Position numbers and translations under genes: made by a program. From the NCBI RefSeq assembly GCF_014642875.1, contig NZ_BMJC01000001.1:1221335-1285334 (forward strand): a stretch of DNA of 64,000 nucleotides, read 5' to 3'. The notes below the pieces were generated by a model. The model was not told the origin of the DNA. It was given only the letters and a program-made list of their open reading frames with translations, and did not search any database. Shown here in pieces: positions 17,998 through 25,712 of this stretch. Each line of letters starts with the position of its first letter. The stretch's first letter is position 1. Source of the DNA: Puia dinghuensis. Lineage in GTDB: Bacteria > Bacteroidota > Bacteroidia > Chitinophagales > Chitinophagaceae.

Positions 17998-18813
17998 ATG
18001 AAAAAATTCGAATGCCCCGATTTTGTCTTGGGAGATAAGCTAACGGAAGAACAATTTAACTTTTTCGACAAGTATGGAGTTATCATTTTTAGGAATTTTC
18101 TGAATTCGGAGACCGTTCAATTATTCATACAAGAGCTCAACAGGATTGAAAAACAATGGCTGGATGAAGGCCGGGATAAGGTCAACGGTATCCCGTTGAA
18201 ATTTGGAAAGGATCAGGACGGCAATAAGATGATCCAGCGGATGTGTTTCCTGTCCCTGTACAGCAAGCCGCTGCATGAAATGCTGCAGGATCCTCGTGTC
18301 CAGGCGCTTGTCGGCCTGTTATATCCTTACGAAGGCCGGATCAGCGAAAATGAGAAGGATGGATTGATCCTCAACCACTATGTCCGGATGCCGGAAAGCA
18401 ATTTTACCCAGATGGGTTGGCATACCGACAGCCCCCGCGATCTGTTCCTTGGGCAGAAGATCATGCCCATGCTGAATGTGGGACTTCACCTGGATGACAC
18501 CCCATTCGAAAATGGCGGGTTGCGCGTATTGCCGGGTACCCACAAACAGGGGATACTGCGGCTGCTGTTCGGCAAGAAATACTTCATCGACAATAATCCC
18601 GATCGCCGCGAGATCGGTTTCGACCTTTTTGCGGGTGATCTTACCGTGCATGACGGCCGCATCTGGCATCGTGCCCAGCAGTCGCCGCTCTATGGAGAAG
18701 CCAGCCGTCGCCGCGTGATGTATGTGCCGATCATCACGGGAAAATATATGCCGAAAGATGCGAATAGCAAGACGCCCTTTTATCATCGGTTTGCCTCGAA
18801 AGTACAGAACTAA
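17998..18813 (+). CDS. Phytanoyl-CoA dioxygenase (PhyH)-family Fe(II)/2-oxoglutarate oxygenase
   Basis: This 271-aa protein has the cupin-fold iron ligands of the PhyH family. WHTD supplies H142 and D144, a distal histidine lies in VHDGRIWH (H218 or H224), and the following SRRR (237-240) gives the 2-oxoglutarate-binding arginine. The enzyme should hydroxylate a small molecule or lipid using O2 and 2-oxoglutarate. Length is normal. It is followed by a hairpin terminator and then the SDR gene, and it lies behind a long AT-rich leader. The substrate is unknown; the family ranges from fatty-acyl-CoA to natural-product hydroxylases. Confidence 0.88.
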   Translation: MKKFECPDFVLGDKLTEEQFNFFDKYGVIIFRNFLNSETVQLFIQELNRIEKQWLDEGRDKVNGIPLKFGKDQDGNKMIQRMCFLSLYSKPLHEMLQDPRVQALVGLLYPYEGRISENEKDGLILNHYVRMPESNFTQMGWHTDSPRDLFLGQKIMPMLNVGLHLDDTPFENGGLRVLPGTHKQGILRLLFGKKYFIDNNPDRREIGFDLFAGDLTVHDGRIWHRAQQSPLYGEASRRRVMYVPIITGKYMPKDANSKTPFYHRFASKVQN

Positions 18814-18831
18814 ACTAATTTACATACCAAT

Positions 18832-18860
18832 ACGGCCGGTTCCTCGGAGCCGGCCGTTTG
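18832..18860 (+). terminator. Hairpin after the dioxygenase gene
   Basis: An 8-bp perfect stem ACGGCCGG/CCGGCCGT (18832-18839 and 18850-18857) is followed by a short T run. It is a strong stem with a weak T tract and lies 19 nt after the stop codon. Confidence 0.6.
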
Positions 18861-18878
18861 CATTATCTTTACCCCATT

Positions 18879-19652
18879 ATGGAATATGCATTAATAACCG
18901 GCGCCAGCAAAGGTATCGGCAGGGCGATCGCCCGCGAGCTGGCGGCCCGTGGATTCAATGTCCTGCTTATAGCCCGTTCGGCAGACCTGTTGCAGCAGCT
19001 CGCCGCCGAGATCGGCTCGCGGTATACTGTAAAGACCGACTGGCTGGCGCTCGATCTGTCCACCGCCGAAGCTCCACAGAATGTCTATGACTGGTGCCGT
19101 GCCCGGGGGTATGCCGTCAGCATCCTCGTCAACAATGCCGGCTATGGTCTCAGCGGATCGTTTGAGAAGTACACCTTGCCCGAACATCTGAATATGATGC
19201 AGCTGAATATGTCCACGCTCGTGGGAATGACGCGGCTCTTCCTTCCCGATCTGCACCAACGGCCAAAGGCCTATATCCTCAATATCGCCAGTTCGGCCGC
19301 CTATCAGGCGGTACCCAAGCTCACCCTTTACGCCGCCACCAAGGCCTTTGTCCTCGCCTTCAGCCGCGGCCTCCACCAGGAGCTCCACAAAACCACAGTC
19401 TCCGTCACCTGTGTCAGTCCTGGCGCCACGGACACCGACTTCCCCAACCGTGCCCAATTGGGCGAAAAAGGCAGGAAGGCCGCCGAAAAGCTCAACATGA
19501 CACCCGAGACCGTCGCCACCCTCGCCATCAAAGGCATGTTCGCAGGCAAGGCCGAGATCATCACCGGCTTCATCAACAAACTGGGTGCCGCCATGGCCTG
19601 GCTCCTCCCCAAATCCGTCGTCGAGCGCACCGCAATGAAAATCTACGAGTAG
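18879..19652 (+). CDS. Short-chain dehydrogenase/reductase (SDR)
   Basis: I chose the ATG at 18879 (MEYALITGASKGIG), which puts the nucleotide-binding motif at the N-terminus; the frame opens 7 codons earlier. The 257-aa protein has TGASKGIG (residues 7-14), NNAGYG and the catalytic YAATK, so it is a classical NAD(P)-dependent oxidoreductase. The sequence resembles the DltE/YqjQ-like branch, whose substrates are mostly unknown. The stop is followed by a C-rich spacer and a terminator-like hairpin at 19782. Confidence 0.92.
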   Translation: MEYALITGASKGIGRAIARELAARGFNVLLIARSADLLQQLAAEIGSRYTVKTDWLALDLSTAEAPQNVYDWCRARGYAVSILVNNAGYGLSGSFEKYTLPEHLNMMQLNMSTLVGMTRLFLPDLHQRPKAYILNIASSAAYQAVPKLTLYAATKAFVLAFSRGLHQELHKTTVSVTCVSPGATDTDFPNRAQLGEKGRKAAEKLNMTPETVATLAIKGMFAGKAEIITGFINKLGAAMAWLLPKSVVERTAMKIYE

Positions 19653-19781
19653 CCGCCCCCGCCGCATGCCACTCGCCACTCGCCGCATTCCCCTCACCGA
19701 TGCCGGCCCGCCTCGCCCGCCCCCGCCGTTCGCCCCACCCGGCTCCGCCACGTGCACTCGCCCCTGCCGTCGCCGGCAAAT
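19653..19781. other. C-rich low-complexity spacer
   Basis: The stretch between the SDR gene and the tRNA promoter is rich in CCGCC and CGCC tracts and lacks a convincing gene. Overlapping frames there are by-products of the base composition. Confidence 0.4.
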
Positions 19782-19800
19782 AAAATGCCTTGCATTTTTT
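19782..19800 (+). terminator. Intrinsic terminator-like hairpin before tRNA-Arg
   Basis: A 7-bp stem AAAATGC/GCATTTT with a 3-nt loop runs into TTTTTT. It probably ends transcription from the SDR gene. Confidence 0.5.
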
Positions 19801-19826
19801 CCATTCTGGATTTTGTCCTATATTTG
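19796..19826 (+). promoter_or_regulatory. Candidate tRNA-Arg promoter
   Basis: TTTT at 19796-19799 (one mismatch to TTTG), 19 nt, then a perfect -7 element TATATTTG at 19819-19826. The mature tRNA starts 41 nt further on. Confidence 0.5.
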
Positions 19827-19866
19827 CAGCCCCTTAGCGATTGGGACCCAATCCCTCGCAAGTCCC

Positions 19867-19940
19867 GGCCCCGTAGCTCAACTGAATAGAGCATTTGACT
19901 ACGGATCAAAAGGTTTCAGGTTTGAATCCTGACGGGGTCA
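19867..19940 (+). tRNA. tRNA-Arg (anticodon ACG)
   Basis: The 74-nt cloverleaf has acceptor GGCCCCG paired with CGGGGTC (one G-U pair), discriminator A, D-arm TAGCTCAACTGAATAGAGCA, anticodon stem TTTGA/TCAAA with loop CTACGGA (anticodon ACG), and T-arm CAGG-TTTGAAT-CCTG. The 3' CCA is not encoded. The downstream 4 kb looks accessory, so this gene may be an integration target. Confidence 0.93.
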
Positions 19941-19957
19941 CATAACACACTGATAAT

Positions 19958-19995
19958 AAAGCACTTAGATTAAACATATTCTAGGTGCTTTTTAT
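19958..19995 (+). terminator. Intrinsic terminator of tRNA-Arg
   Basis: AAAGCACTTAGA (19958-19969) pairs with TCTAGGTGCTTT (19980-19991) with one T-G pair, followed by more T. It lies 18 nt after the tRNA. Confidence 0.8.
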
Positions 19996-20016
19996 TTGAC
20001 TAACTATTTGACTAAC
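19994..20016. repeat. Tandem 11-bp direct repeat after the tRNA
   Basis: ATTTGACTAAC occurs twice, at 19994-20004 and 20006-20016, 1 nt apart. The position just after the tRNA terminator, at the junction with the accessory segment, would suit arm-type recombinase sites or an attachment scar. No integrase is visible, so this is inference. Confidence 0.4.
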
Positions 20017-20124
20017 ACAGACCACCATACGCGAATCTCAATACCATTTGGGTTTCATCGGCAGGCATGACGTCGAAAATAACAAACGTAGTTTCTTCTT
20101 TTTACCTTTAGGCTTGCACGATAT

Positions 20125-20304
20125 ATGAATATTGATCTCGATTTAAAAGTTAAATTATTCAACGAATACCTCGAAAACGGCGGTATTGAAAAGATCGTAT
20201 TCCCTGATCTCTTAAAGGATTTGCTGAAGGTCAAATCATTGCCAAACGGAAAGGTCGATCCCAGGACTGTTTCTCCTCTGGTAAATGCCGCCATGCTGGC
20301 ATAA
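20125..20304 (+). CDS. Small 59-aa protein overlapping the FRG gene
   Basis: The ATG at 20125 opens 59 codons, starting MNIDLDLKVKLFNEYLENGG and ending LVNAAMLA. The frame is charged, soluble looking and protein-like in composition. Its last 20 nt overlap the start of the FRG-domain gene (ATG at 20285), so the two are probably translated together. No family is recognised. It could be a regulator or antitoxin-like partner of the FRG protein, but this is inference. Confidence 0.55.
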   Translation: MNIDLDLKVKLFNEYLENGGIEKIVFPDLLKDLLKVKSLPNGKVDPRTVSPLVNAAMLA

Positions 20305-21370
20305 TATAAGTGAACATATTACGGCACCGTTAACATCGAACCAGCAACTATCCGAATATCGGTCGCTCCTGCAAAAAGAAATCTTCTTTGACCAGGAAAC
20401 CGTCGAAACCAAGGAACATTTCGACGCCATATTAGAAAAAAACAGGTCATTAACTGGCTTTTTATTTCGAGGACTTAACCAAGCTCGATATCGCTTATAC
20501 AGCTCTCTGCAGCGTACCTGGATCTCGAAAGAATATGTTGAAAAAGGCGTTGACTTTAAGGCCTTTCTCGAATTGATGGTACAAAACGCTCGTACCAATT
20601 ACGGTGAGATACTTCCCCGATTCATTGAAATTTCCGGTCTCGATCCTCTTAACGATCTGGGGATTTTAAGTTTCCTACAGCATCATGGATGCCCCACTCC
20701 ATTGTTAGATTGGACGTACAGCTTTACTAACGCCCTCTACTTTGCTACGGAAACGGTCGCGGCTCCGACGACAACCCGGGAAATAGACAAGTATTTTTGC
20801 GTCTATTTTATTGATGAGAAAGCGCTTATTAAAGGAGCGTTGGATGATGTCATAGTCCAGTCGCTGGCCAGTGGTCGGGCGAAATTTAAGGAGGGACTTC
20901 TTAAGGAAATGGCAGCGAAATTCACCAAAGAACAGATCGATAGTTACTGGCCAGACAGCAGAATAGATTGGTTTTTCTTAAAAACGCAGGGGCCGGGCCT
21001 CATTACTCATTTGACGAAAATATCTAACCTGATTGATGCCGATCTTTTGTTCTTCTCCGATTTCAAGGAAGATAGCCAGTTGAAATACTCGCTAAATAAC
21101 AGTATGAATATTGTCAACCAAAAAGGCGCGTTCACTTGGAACGCTAACCCAACGTTGCCTCTCGAACACGTCGCCAACGAAATCGTCAAGGTTAGCGACC
21201 CGAGTATGAACTATCACTTTTGCAACTGCATCAACATCAACAAAAATCTCGCGCCGTATGTGCGAGAAAAGTTGGAATCGCTCGGTGTCACTAAGGATTA
21301 TATCTATCCAGACCCTCAAAAGATTGCTCGGGATGCTTTCGCCGCGACCGAAGCTCAGCTGATACGGTAA
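20285..21370 (+). CDS. FRG-domain-containing protein
   Basis: This 361-aa protein carries an FRG domain: FLFRGLNQARY at about residues 59-69, then GCPTPLLDWTYSFTNALYFA at about 135-154, which gives the F-R-G and LLDWT-AL-FA signatures. FRG domains are widespread in bacteria and phages, often in accessory or defence contexts, and their activity is not well defined. The start overlaps the 59-aa ORF upstream. The base composition is more AT rich than the neighbouring core genes, in line with transfer. It is followed by a decayed frame at 21397-21985. Confidence 0.82.
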   Translation: MPPCWHNISEHITAPLTSNQQLSEYRSLLQKEIFFDQETVETKEHFDAILEKNRSLTGFLFRGLNQARYRLYSSLQRTWISKEYVEKGVDFKAFLELMVQNARTNYGEILPRFIEISGLDPLNDLGILSFLQHHGCPTPLLDWTYSFTNALYFATETVAAPTTTREIDKYFCVYFIDEKALIKGALDDVIVQSLASGRAKFKEGLLKEMAAKFTKEQIDSYWPDSRIDWFFLKTQGPGLITHLTKISNLIDADLLFFSDFKEDSQLKYSLNNSMNIVNQKGAFTWNANPTLPLEHVANEIVKVSDPSMNYHFCNCININKNLAPYVREKLESLGVTKDYIYPDPQKIARDAFAATEAQLIR

Positions 21371-21396
21371 CATAAGGGATGGATGAGTAAAAAGCA

Positions 21397-21985
21397 ATGA
21401 GCGGCGAAACTATTGAAGACACAATGGATCGAATTGGTCTCAACCTGCACCCTGATTTAGCATGGTTTCGGTGAAAAGGAAGAATATCCGAGAAAAACCG
21501 TCCCCCCTCGGGAGAATTCTGTTTTGCCCCAACTTCCTCAAAAATTGGGTTTAAATACGGGAGTACCAAAGCCTGATTTTTCGTTTCTTTATAGACAATG
21601 GGCCGGGGCCCATCGCACCATTTTTCGAAAACCATTAATCAGCTTGAGTGGCAGAATTCAATTTTATCCTGGAAAATGAGCTCAACGGTTTAAAACCTGG
21701 ATTAATGACCTTCCGGACGACACCAATCTTATCAGAGAGTATATAAATAAAATTAAAGAAAATAGTGTCCTTGAAAAATTGCCGGCAAAGGGGATCAGGT
21801 TTTATCTGTCTACCGGTATCGGGTCCATTCTTAGTGCGATCAAGCCCGAAATCGGCATTCCACTCACCATTGGAATAAATGGGTTTGATTCTCTCCTACT
21901 AGATAAACTGACCAACCATTGGTCGCCGAATCAATTTATTGAAAATGAATTACGCCCTTTAGTAAAGGCCAGCGATAAAATTTGA
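21397..21985 (+). pseudogene. Decayed reading frame of unknown function
   Basis: Protein-like sequence continues over three frames. It starts at the ATG at 21397 (MSGETIEDTMDRIGLNLHPD), is interrupted by TGA after LAWFR, continues in another frame (EKEEYPRKTVPP...LSGRIQFYPGK) to a second stop near 21679, and resumes in a third frame to 21985 (KTWINDLPDD...LVKASDKI). I read this as one gene of about 190 codons broken by at least two frameshifts. No family is recognised. Sequencing error is an alternative. Confidence 0.45.
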
Positions 21986-22199
21986 TCCGCCTGGCTTTCT
22001 CTGAATATTTCTCGCCATTTTACGGACTCCCCTGCCAGCTCTATTTCTTTACGCGATGGTCATTATCGACCTTTAGGATTCGTTCCTGAATGATTTGACT
22101 TTGCGGGTATATATCGGCCAGTAGGGTGAAGAAGATCTTTTCCACCATATCCCTATACGCAATACAATTGTCGATCGTCACGCTACCAGAACCATAAGG
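21986..22199. other. Region with an uncertain minus-strand frame
   Basis: A - strand frame ends here at 22041 (…VEKIFFTLLADIYPQSQ... to DNDHRVKK) and could be the tail of a gene whose 5' part is lost or overlaps the + strand ORF at 22200. I could not decide between remnant and chance. Confidence 0.25.
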
Positions 22200-22463
22200 T
22201 TGATGCTCCACGGGTTGACTTGGAAGGATTTTATCGTATACCCTAGCTACTCGAATGAAGGTTATAGCTGCAATATGGCAATTCACCCAAATACTGTTGA
22301 TAAATATTTGGAATTCAAGAAAGTCATTCGCTTCAAACTACAAAATAAGGTTGGTAATTATTGGACTATTTCGACAGGCCAATATGGGGAAGTTAAAAAC
22401 ACCAACATAGAATGGAAGACCGCTGCGCCCGGAGAGCTCGATTTCTCAAAGTTGCGGGCATAA
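22200..22463 (+). CDS. Hypothetical protein, possibly a fragment
   Basis: The 87-aa frame (MMLHGLTWKDF... to ELDFSKLRA) looks protein-like towards its C-terminus (YLEFKKVIRFKLQNKVGNYW). No family is recognised. It is in the decayed part of the island and may be the 3' end of a larger gene. The first third overlaps a competing - strand frame (to 22286). Confidence 0.35.
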   Translation: MMLHGLTWKDFIVYPSYSNEGYSCNMAIHPNTVDKYLEFKKVIRFKLQNKVGNYWTISTGQYGEVKNTNIEWKTAAPGELDFSKLRA

Positions 22464-22645
22464 AACTACTGTCTTTATATTTTGCTTACGATCACTTATC
22501 GGGAAGCAACACCTGAAGAGTTTTTTAAAGATACACCTTCATTGCTTTAAAAATATAGGTCTTGGGCGAAGCCTCGAGGATCGGGAGTCTAGTTAGTGGC
22601 GTACAAAGGTTGCTGACAAATTCTTCTCTGCATCGAGGACAGATT
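22464..22645. other. Non-coding spacer
   Basis: There is no convincing gene. A short + strand frame running from 22562 is antisense to the RES toxin gene and is not supported. Confidence 0.3.
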
Positions 22646-23104
22646 TTATTTAAAGATTCGGCTGTCGAAAGGAAACTTTTTGGTGTCGACAATATGAATA
22701 CGTCGGAAATCTGGATGAAATGGATTTATAAGAAAATTATAATCTCCCTGTGTAACGGCAGAAGGAACACGCAGAATGGGATATTTATTATCTATGACAA
22801 AGCGATCACCAATTACTTGTGTAGATACTGTGTGAGGCCAAGCGTTCCAATCATTGGGAAGATCGGTAGCTGAAAGATTGTAAATATTTGCGTCATCGGG
22901 CACAAATATGGTCACCATAACGTAATCATCCGGAATAGTGGCCAGCGTAAAATGCACAACAACTTCGGCCATTGCGAGAGACCGATTTGCTGCTGTATAA
23001 ATCATTTCGACACCTGGTGAGTTCCAACGGGCACCTTTCAGAGCTGCGCCTATGCCTGACAAAGTGCCAGCAAATTTTTCTCGGGAGAGACGATAAATTT
23101 CCAT
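22646..23104 (-). CDS. RES-family toxin (NAD+ phosphorylase type)
   Basis: This 152-aa protein matches RES toxins. IYRLSREKFA opens the fold, GARWNSPG (about 24-31) holds the conserved arginine, and MAEVVVH (about 45-51) holds the conserved glutamate. Known RES toxins deplete cellular NAD+ by phosphorolysis, and their antitoxin carries a DUF2384 domain. Its start overlaps the antitoxin stop by 1 nt (TGATG), as usual in this operon type. It sits in the tRNA-linked accessory segment. Confidence 0.88.
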   Translation of the reverse strand: MEIYRLSREKFAGTLSGIGAALKGARWNSPGVEMIYTAANRSLAMAEVVVHFTLATIPDDYVMVTIFVPDDANIYNLSATDLPNDWNAWPHTVSTQVIGDRFVIDNKYPILRVPSAVTQGDYNFLINPFHPDFRRIHIVDTKKFPFDSRIFK

Positions 23105-23607
23105 CAGGCTAGGATTCCGTAGTTTATGCGGGTGAGCTCTCCAATGACCATTTCCTTGCCATAAGAATCTTTCAATAATTCGATGGGTTTGAGTTTACCA
23201 AGAGCAAAGTTGGGAGTGCTGAGCCACAACTTAAATTTATCAATATTGCCAAAAACATCCAGGCCAATATTTGTGACCTCAGCCATTTCTATGATCTTCT
23301 CAGATTGAAGTCTCCCAAAATGCTTTTCTAATTGCTTGTAGCGTTGGATGGATTTAGTTGAAAGATCAAGTATTTTTGTCCAATCATTTTCATCAAGCGG
23401 AGTATAATCTTGAATGATGTTAAATAGCGAATAAGGAACCCCTTTCTCGATTAGGAAGATAATCGCTAATTTATTTGCCAGGAAAGCATCAAAGGTGCAA
23501 TGACTAATGAAGACATTGAAAACTTGCCCTTCATTTTTCCATCCCTTGAAAATGGAACATATTTCGTTATCAAGCTTCTTGGTTATTTTTGAATTTGTGC
23601 CTACCAT
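23104..23607 (-). CDS. Xre/MbcA/ParS-type antitoxin of the RES toxin
   Basis: The C-terminal part has the DUF2384/MbcA-ParS toxin-binding signature: AEVTNIGLDVFGNIDKFKLW, then TPNFALGKLKPIELLKD. The N-terminal part should be an Xre-like DNA-binding domain. I chose the ATG at 23607 (MVGTNSKITKK, 167 aa). The frame extends to a TTG at 23655, but a perfect palindrome sits just upstream of 23607, where an operator would be expected. It precedes and overlaps the toxin gene, and in this family the complex represses its own operon. Confidence 0.85.
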   Translation of the reverse strand: MVGTNSKITKKLDNEICSIFKGWKNEGQVFNVFISHCTFDAFLANKLAIIFLIEKGVPYSLFNIIQDYTPLDENDWTKILDLSTKSIQRYKQLEKHFGRLQSEKIIEMAEVTNIGLDVFGNIDKFKLWLSTPNFALGKLKPIELLKDSYGKEMVIGELTRINYGILA

Positions 23608-23612
23608 TTTAC

Positions 23613-23624
23613 GGACATTTGTCC
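23613..23624. promoter_or_regulatory. Candidate antitoxin operator
   Basis: The perfect palindrome GGACA-TT-TGTCC lies 5 nt before the antitoxin ATG, and a related half site (GACATTT) is present near 23634. Autoregulation at such sites is usual for RES/Xre pairs. Confidence 0.45.
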
Positions 23625-23889
23625 ATAAATTTAAGACATTTTTCCAAACTGACAATATTTTTTATAGTTAAAGATATCTAATTTATTATTTTTCAATGAC
23701 CGTTGTACTCAATAGGCTGTCTCTCTAAAGTGTAAAAATCCACAATGGCGATTGCAATTCTCCCGAATTCGCGGAATTATGAAGTTCTAAATAGATTAGA
23801 AATTAGATAGGTACTTTAACTCGTTCCATAGCCGGTTTGAAATCTGTCCAATCCGGGTCACAAAGTCTACCAGCCGAAAGTCTGGCCTG

Positions 23890-23944
23890 CTTTTCTGTTT
23901 TGGAGCAAGGTGAGATTGCTCACCATAGCGGAAAAACAGAAAAG
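23890..23944. repeat. Nested inverted repeats (hairpin within a hairpin)
   Basis: The outer stem CTTTTCTGTTTT (23890-23901) pairs perfectly with AAAACAGAAAAG (23933-23944). Inside it, GGTGAG (23909-23914) pairs with CTCACC (23919-23924). GC-rich structured sequence follows to about 24055, including AATCCCGCCCGGGTCGCT, which looks like a tRNA 3' end without the rest of the tRNA. It may be a structured RNA or the end of a small mobile element. Confidence 0.55.
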
Positions 23945-24067
23945 CCGCGGGCCGCGATAGCGGACTGGGCGGCCTTGGGTAAGGTCCCTCGCAGGGTTCA
24001 GGAGATCAGCGGAGGCGGCGATAAGCGCCGAAGCTAATCCCGCCCGGGTCGCTAATCTCCCCACAAT

Positions 24068-24091
24068 TAAAAAACCCGCTCTGGTAGCGGG
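24068..24091 (-). terminator. Intrinsic terminator after the 96-aa secreted protein gene
   Basis: The stem CCCGCT/AGCGGG with a 5-nt loop (24075-24091) is followed on the - strand by TTTTTT. It lies about 70 nt after the stop at 24163. Confidence 0.7.
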
Positions 24092-24162
24092 CTTCTTGTT
24101 TGAGCACCTTGTGTCCGTTCGATATGCTTTTGATAAAATAACTCTTACGGTATAAGCGCTTG

Positions 24163-24453
24163 CTAGGGATGGGAATATAGTTTATACACAAGAGTGCCGG
24201 AAGGCGGCTGACCCGGATCACCGCCGGTATACCCTAAAGAGATAAGCGTCCCGTTCACTGGGTTGGTGTCTCCACCAGTCACGAATTCCGCATTCACCAG
24301 CGTGCTCCAGGCGACGAACTGTCCGTCAGGCGTGTACCAGGCATAGTTCAGGATGTTCGCCTTTGTGTTCCTTTCCGGCTTGGCAATGAATGAGCCGAAC
24401 AATAATACCGCCGCCAGCAATGGCAGCAAGATAAGGGCTTTGACCTTTTTCAT
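24163..24453 (-). CDS. Small secreted protein, DUF6520-like
   Basis: This 96-aa protein starts with a signal peptide (MKKVKALILLPLLAAVLLFGSFIA) followed by NYAWYTPDGQFVAWS and a GGDTNP segment. Size, the leader and the Y-A-W-Y/F pattern resemble the small Bacteroidota family DUF6520, but that assignment is from memory of the pattern. No function is known. The gene is monocistronic and followed by an intrinsic terminator. Confidence 0.65.
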   Translation of the reverse strand: MKKVKALILLPLLAAVLLFGSFIAKPERNTKANILNYAWYTPDGQFVAWSTLVNAEFVTGGDTNPVNGTLISLGYTGGDPGQPPSGTLVYKLYSHP

Positions 24454-24542
24454 TTGACATGTTTAATGATTAAAAAAGAGGTGAACGCAGGCAAGATGCG
24501 TTTTTCCAATGCATCGGGGGCGCAGTTGCACCCCGGATTCGC

Positions 24543-24653
24543 CTACCACTCACATATATCCGGCCTAAAGACGAATCGCCAAAACACAAAGCCGGCCAAA
24601 ATTCCAAGTAAAAAATACACGATCAGCCTCAACCATGAGCGATGTTTATCCAT
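24543..24653 (-). CDS. Possible 36-aa single-pass membrane protein
   Basis: The ATG at 24653 gives MDKHRSWLRLIVYFLLGILA and then a short aromatic tail. It is one membrane helix with a basic N-terminal end. The frame extends further upstream, but without membrane or domain features. It has no family assignment and could be a small stress or regulatory membrane peptide, or chance. Confidence 0.35.
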   Translation of the reverse strand: MDKHRSWLRLIVYFLLGILAGFVFWRFVFRPDICEW

Positions 24654-24824
24654 AGTGCCAAAATGATGAAATCGAAATACGATCGTGTGGGTGCGACAGG
24701 AAATTTGAGATATACCGGCCCGATCCGGTTGAGGCGCAAAGATATTAAATACCTTAAAGTGCAACTGAGTATTCCAGGAAAATATTCACGAATAGACCCT
24801 GGGGTTATGTCCCCCGTCCTGTCG

Positions 24825-25712
24825 TCAGTTTACAGCGCTTTGCCTGTCGAAACCAACCGTATCCCTGTATAATTGCGGCGAAACATCGGTATTGGTTTTG
24901 AAAAACCGGCTGAAATAATATTCATCCTCGTAGCCCAATTCATATGCAATCTGCTTCACTGGCTTGTTGGTGAGGTATAATTCCCTTTTTGCCTCAATAA
25001 TAATTCTTTCGGAGATCAATGCCGACAAGGTTTTGTTCAGGTGGGCCTTTGTGATCTTCGCCAGGGATTTGGGTGAAATATTCAGCATCTCCGCATAGTC
25101 ACTCACGGCATGTTTTGCTTTATAGTTCTCTTCGATGGCATCCTTCAATGATTGAAGGACCAGGGGCTGCTTTGCTTTTGCAACAACCAGGTCTGTTCCC
25201 TGCTGTTGTTTGGCCTTCACGCGGGAAGCGGTGATCAGGAATATTTTCAGATAGGAAATGAGAAGTTCATATTGAGCCAAAGCCACATTTTGCATTTCGG
25301 TCTTCATTTGCCCGATGAGCATCTCAAACATCGCGGCAGTGTTGTCGTCAATCCAAATAAAAGGTGGCTGGTAAATATTATTGAACAATACTCCATTACA
25401 CGCGACTTCCTGGTGATGCTTGTGGATACAGAAAAAGTCCGGGTGAAATTGTATCACCACCCCGTTTATGGTGCTCGCGGACGACAACATAAAAGGCTGG
25501 TAGGGGGAAAAGGAAAGCAAATAATTGTCCTTAAGATCATACTCGGAAAAATCCGCTCTCAACCGCCCCACCCCTATCTTCACCCATATAAGCGAATAGT
25601 AATTGTTCCGCTGAATGTGGTCAAAGAAACTATTGTCTGTAAATGTGTGAATTTTAAAGGCAAGGTTCCCATTCTGCGGGTTTACCAGAGTTGCTGTATT
25701 CGGATCGCTCAT
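24825..25712 (-). CDS. AraC-family transcriptional regulator
   Basis: This 295-aa protein has an N-terminal cupin-like sensor part (about 1-170) and a C-terminal pair of helix-turn-helix motifs (about 195-290), with the family signature [20 protein letters not shown]. Its start overlaps the end of the DUF1348 gene by 4 nt, so the two are one transcript. It likely controls the small enzyme cluster here. The inducer is unknown. Confidence 0.93.
   Translation of the reverse strand: MSDPNTATLVNPQNGNLAFKIHTFTDNSFFDHIQRNNYYSLIWVKIGVGRLRADFSEYDLKDNYLLSFSPYQPFMLSSASTINGVVIQFHPDFFCIHKHHQEVACNGVLFNNIYQPPFIWIDDNTAAMFEMLIGQMKTEMQNVALAQYELLISYLKIFLITASRVKAKQQQGTDLVVAKAKQPLVLQSLKDAIEENYKAKHAVSDYAEMLNISPKSLAKITKAHLNKTLSALISERIIIEAKRELYLTNKPVKQIAYELGYEDEYYFSRFFKTNTDVSPQLYRDTVGFDRQSAVN

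Larger units (their letters stand above)
23656..24162. other. Gene-free segment containing a highly structured element
   Basis: The AT-rich left part (23656-23860) holds nothing clear. From about 23870 the sequence becomes GC rich and strongly self-complementary (see the nested hairpin). It ends with terminator stem 24075-24091. Frames on either strand here have no domain and disagree, so I do not call a gene. Confidence 0.5.

Noticed and set aside
22562-22873. 103-aa + strand frame
   Set aside because: It is mostly antisense to the RES toxin, which has clear family motifs.
24005-24091. Possible tRNA gene
   Set aside because: AATCCCGCCCGGGTCGCT looks like a tRNA 3' end, but no anticodon arm, D-arm or matching acceptor strand precedes it.
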